A DNA stretch of 35,438 nt. Origin: Clostridia bacterium. GTDB lineage: Bacteria > Bacillota > Clostridia > TANB77 > RGIG9151. The translations under genes were made by a program, and so were the position numbers. Of the stretch, positions 33,494 through 35,438 are shown piece by piece. The notes beneath the pieces were generated by a model that was given only the letters and a program-made list of their open reading frames with translations, had not been told where the DNA came from and made no database searches. Where the stretch lies: positions 1 to 35,438 of the forward strand of contig JAGBIO010000030.1 of NCBI GenBank assembly GCA_017934955.1. Direction: 5' to 3'. Within the stretch, counting starts at the first letter, position 1, and each line of letters begins with the position of its first letter.

Positions 33494-34678
33494 TTATTTA
33501 TAAAAGTGCATAAATTCAATCATCGCTTGAATGGTGAGAAATTCATCCTCTAAATACGGTTTTAAATAAGAAAGTGCCTGTGAAAGCGGATTTTCCAAGT
33601 AGAGATCGGTAGCTAAGCACAAGATTAATTCTTTTTCAAAATCGTTTTCCAAAGCCTTTTTCAATTCCGGTAGTTTACTGTTTCGCAAGGCGGTTTTTAT
33701 CCGATTATATTTTTCTTGTGCAAGGGTATGTTTTTCATGCAGTAGTGAAAGAAAATCTTCAAAGGTATATTCCTGATACTTATCAATATCATAAAATTCT
33801 GCCGCAATTTCCAAGCCGTGTATGGTTTGAAGTGAAAAGTATTTTAGTAATTTGTCGAACTCGTGAAGCGGGAAATAATAAATATTCCCTCGTAAATGAT
33901 TGAAAGCACGCATTGTATCTAAATAGCCTAATGCCATATTATTTCGAATTTTTCTTTGCTCAAATTCAAAGGTACCTCCTAAATCTTCGGAAGGGGATAG
34001 GATTTTTAAGTAAATGTTTTTATTCAGCATCTTTTGATGAAATCCGATTCCGGCGATATCGGCCACAATGATGTTTTCATAGCCTTTTTCAACTAACATA
34101 TTGATCGGCGTATTATCGGAAAGTCCGCCGTCTAAATATTCTTCATTACCGATTTTTTGCTTTTTGAAGATGGGAAAGCAGGCACTTGCTAAGATGTAAT
34201 CGATTAATTTGTCCTTCGGAATTTCCTTTTTAAATAAATGAAGCGGTTGCTTTTCTTTTACCGAGTAAGTCGCAAGTCCGAAATCCACAGGGGACTGATA
34301 GAATTCTTCAATATTTAAATTTTCCTCCAGCAATTCCCGAAGCGGTGCATTTTCGATACCGCCTTGTTCCGCGATATTGGTTAGTAAAGCCAATAAGTTG
34401 GAAGGATGAAAGATATTTTTGCTTTCATCTACTTTTCCGGTTAGCTTCATGACATCGTCGATTTTAAGATTGTCATAAAGAGTTTCGAGGGGAGTGAAAT
34501 CTTTCTGTAGCATAAAAGCACCGTTAATGGCACCGATAGAAGTTCCTACAACAGTTGAAATCGGAAGTTTCAGCTTTTTTAGTGCTTTTATGACGCCGAC
34601 TTGGTAAGCACCTTTTGTACCGCCACCGGCTAAAACAAGCCCAAACGTATTTTTATGGAAGAAATTCTTTTTAATCAT
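33494..34678 (-). CDS. patatin-like phospholipase family protein
   Basis: This 394-residue protein is a predicted lipid acyl hydrolase. It has the oxyanion loop GGGTKG (18-23), the nucleophile S47 in GTSIG (45-49), and the catalytic Asp in DGG (183-185). The C-terminal ~200 residues are helical and not diagnostic. I choose the ATG at 34678 because GAGGTGAC lies just upstream; the longer frame from 34849 adds 57 residues of unlikely sequence. No signal peptide is seen, so it is probably cytoplasmic or peripheral. hflX follows after 41 bp, and the two may be co-transcribed. Confidence 0.9.
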   Translation of the reverse strand: MIKKNFFHKNTFGLVLAGGGTKGAYQVGVIKALKKLKLPISTVVGTSIGAINGAFMLQKDFTPLETLYDNLKIDDVMKLTGKVDESKNIFHPSNLLALLTNIAEQGGIENAPLRELLEENLNIEEFYQSPVDFGLATYSVKEKQPLHLFKKEIPKDKLIDYILASACFPIFKKQKIGNEEYLDGGLSDNTPINMLVEKGYENIIVADIAGIGFHQKMLNKNIYLKILSPSEDLGGTFEFEQRKIRNNMALGYLDTMRAFNHLRGNIYYFPLHEFDKLLKYFSLQTIHGLEIAAEFYDIDKYQEYTFEDFLSLLHEKHTLAQEKYNRIKTALRNSKLPELKKALENDFEKELILCLATDLYLENPLSQALSYLKPYLEDEFLTIQAMIEFMHFYK

Positions 34679-34828
34679 ATTGTCACCTCGTAAAGACATT
34701 GTATAGGATTCAAGCGAAAAATGCAAGGTTACAGAATCGAGTATATTTCCTAAAATAACGTCAGAAACCTGTAGAGACGCCATTTTCGTACATACAGAAG
34801 GAAGAGGCATAATGAGGTACGAGGATAT

Positions 34829-34857
34829 TTGACATTTACATAATTTCAAGGTATAAT
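34829..34857 (+). promoter_or_regulatory. consensus SigA promoter for the last gene
   Basis: TTGACA (34829-34834) and TATAAT (34852-34857) are perfect hexamers spaced by 17 bp. The ~75-nt leader contains CCTAC/GTAGG and TGCC/GGCA hairpins and ends in AGGAGG. The rest of 34679-34828 is AT-rich, with a possible degraded palindrome near 34771. Confidence 0.85.
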
Positions 34858-34940
34858 AACTATGTAGCGTATGTGCTCAAACACCTACGAAGAATAGTAG
34901 TAGGGGACGAAAAGACGATGCCAAAGGGCAAGGAGGATGT

Positions 34941-35438
34941 ATGAAGCAGGTTGTTGAACTGAATAACGGTGTTAAGGTGGAGATTTCTTCGGAAACGGGT
35001 ATCAAAGTTACTTCTGTTTCCGGGAAGCAGGTGTGCTTTGACCAGTGCGGCAATTTACTTTCTGAAGAGAAGGCAACGACGGAACAGTCTTCCCGGCTGA
35101 AATATTTCTGCCTGATGGGGAAGGAAGAGCGTGAAGATGTTCGGCAGTGGCTGTCCGACGTAGCTTCTAAAACGAAGAAACAGGCGGACTTCCTGAAGAT
35201 CGTGGGAGAGGCGCTTACGGCTATCGACTACAACTATCGGATTGTGACAATCGAACCGTCGTGGGATGACAGCCAAAGGCTGTTCTATATGAACGGTGAG
35301 AAAGTAGCAAGAGGACTCAGCTGTCGTGAATGGAAAGCCAAGTGCAAGAAATTTGCGCCTGAGTGGGATTCTGACCTTGCTAACCTGTACGAACTCTTCC
35401 TCTGGTACGGGTACCGGATTGCGAAGAGGTTGTGGACT
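34941..35438 (+). CDS. unrecognised protein, N-terminal part only (runs off the window)
   Basis: The first 166 codons are present and the frame is open at the window end. The start at 34941 follows AAGGAGGATGT. Residues ~1-40 look like a small beta-rich segment (VVELNNGVKVEISSETGIKV), followed by a helical region (about 55-85) and an aromatic, Trp-rich region ending EWDSDLANLYELFLWYGYRI. No signal peptide is present. Codon use is G/C-rich, and the gene has a perfect promoter and long leader, like the two DGR-like genes. It may be another target of the same kind, but the decisive C-terminus is outside the window. Confidence 0.7.
   Translation, partial: MKQVVELNNGVKVEISSETGIKVTSVSGKQVCFDQCGNLLSEEKATTEQSSRLKYFCLMGKEEREDVRQWLSDVASKTKKQADFLKIVGEALTAIDYNYRIVTIEPSWDDSQRLFYMNGEKVARGLSCREWKAKCKKFAPEWDSDLANLYELFLWYGYRIAKRLWT

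Noticed and set aside
34679-34849. 57-residue N-terminal extension of the patatin-like protein
   Set aside because: It has no ribosome site, and the family GGGxKG motif normally lies within the first ~25 residues, as it does from 34678.
34864-34940. c-di-GMP-I riboswitch in the leader of the last gene
   Set aside because: Fragments such as GGGGACG look vaguely similar, but the GCAAAGCC core and the second helix with its receptor are missing.

Overview
The window looks like a chromosomal segment of an endospore-forming, low-GC Bacillota, most likely a member of class Clostridia. The evidence is a SpoIIE phosphatase, an alpha/beta-type small acid-soluble spore protein behind a SigG-like promoter, an SLH-anchored surface protein, the ireB/ruvX/yrzB gene set, tig-clpP-clpX, and consensus AGGAGG ribosome sites with SigA promoters (17-bp spacers). 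No tRNA, rRNA, CRISPR array, transposase or reverse transcriptase was seen.

Layout. 1-2260: a ladder of small hairpins, a repeat element and a secreted Cys-rich protein. 2273-11365: housekeeping genes on the + strand (aldose epimerase, small unknown protein, pfkA; ruvB, RluA-type pseudouridine synthase, rsmB; DUF255/thioredoxin protein; cysteine-synthase-like enzyme), separated by short palindromic repeats. 11397-13814: a repeat element, then two tandem paralogous genes whose last ~25 variable codons look like the variable regions of diversity-generating retroelement (DGR) targets. 13910-18243: nadD, a polysaccharide-deacetylase-like protein, a Cu/Zn superoxide dismutase and a coiled-coil/repeat-rich membrane protein with a structured 5' leader. 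18469-23006: a 1420-residue repeat protein with SLH domains. 23080-32142: sporulation and quality-control genes (spoIIE, ruvX, yrzB, SASP, ireB, tig, clpP, clpX), then a RelE-type toxin-antitoxin pair. 32197-34678: hflX and a patatin-like phospholipase on the minus strand. 34941-end: the first 166 codons of an unrecognised gene.

Two layers lie over the ordinary gene content. First, a dispersed repeat family occupies most larger intergenic gaps. Its unit is a ~20-bp palindrome flanked by GTAGG/CCTAC. The palindromic word changes from locus to locus (GGACAGCAT, GGACACAAT, GGACACCAT, GGGCGAGCA, GGACGCG), usually with both arms changed together, and paired palindromes are often enclosed in larger inverted repeats starting GTTAC. 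Two elements carry the same ~90-bp insertion at the centre of palindromes with different words. Second, five genes (557, 11821, 12926, 16544, 34941) appear richer in G/C and use different codons from their neighbours. Each has its own SigA promoter with a 17-bp spacer and a leader of roughly 70-130 nt. None encodes a housekeeping product.

The best candidate for a hidden system is the DGR-like pair at 11821-13723. Two near-identical genes differ sharply in a C-terminal patch of NNY codons, between a conserved Gly-Gly-Cys-Tyr and a conserved terminal VGWLVLS. The reverse transcriptase and template repeat are not in this window.
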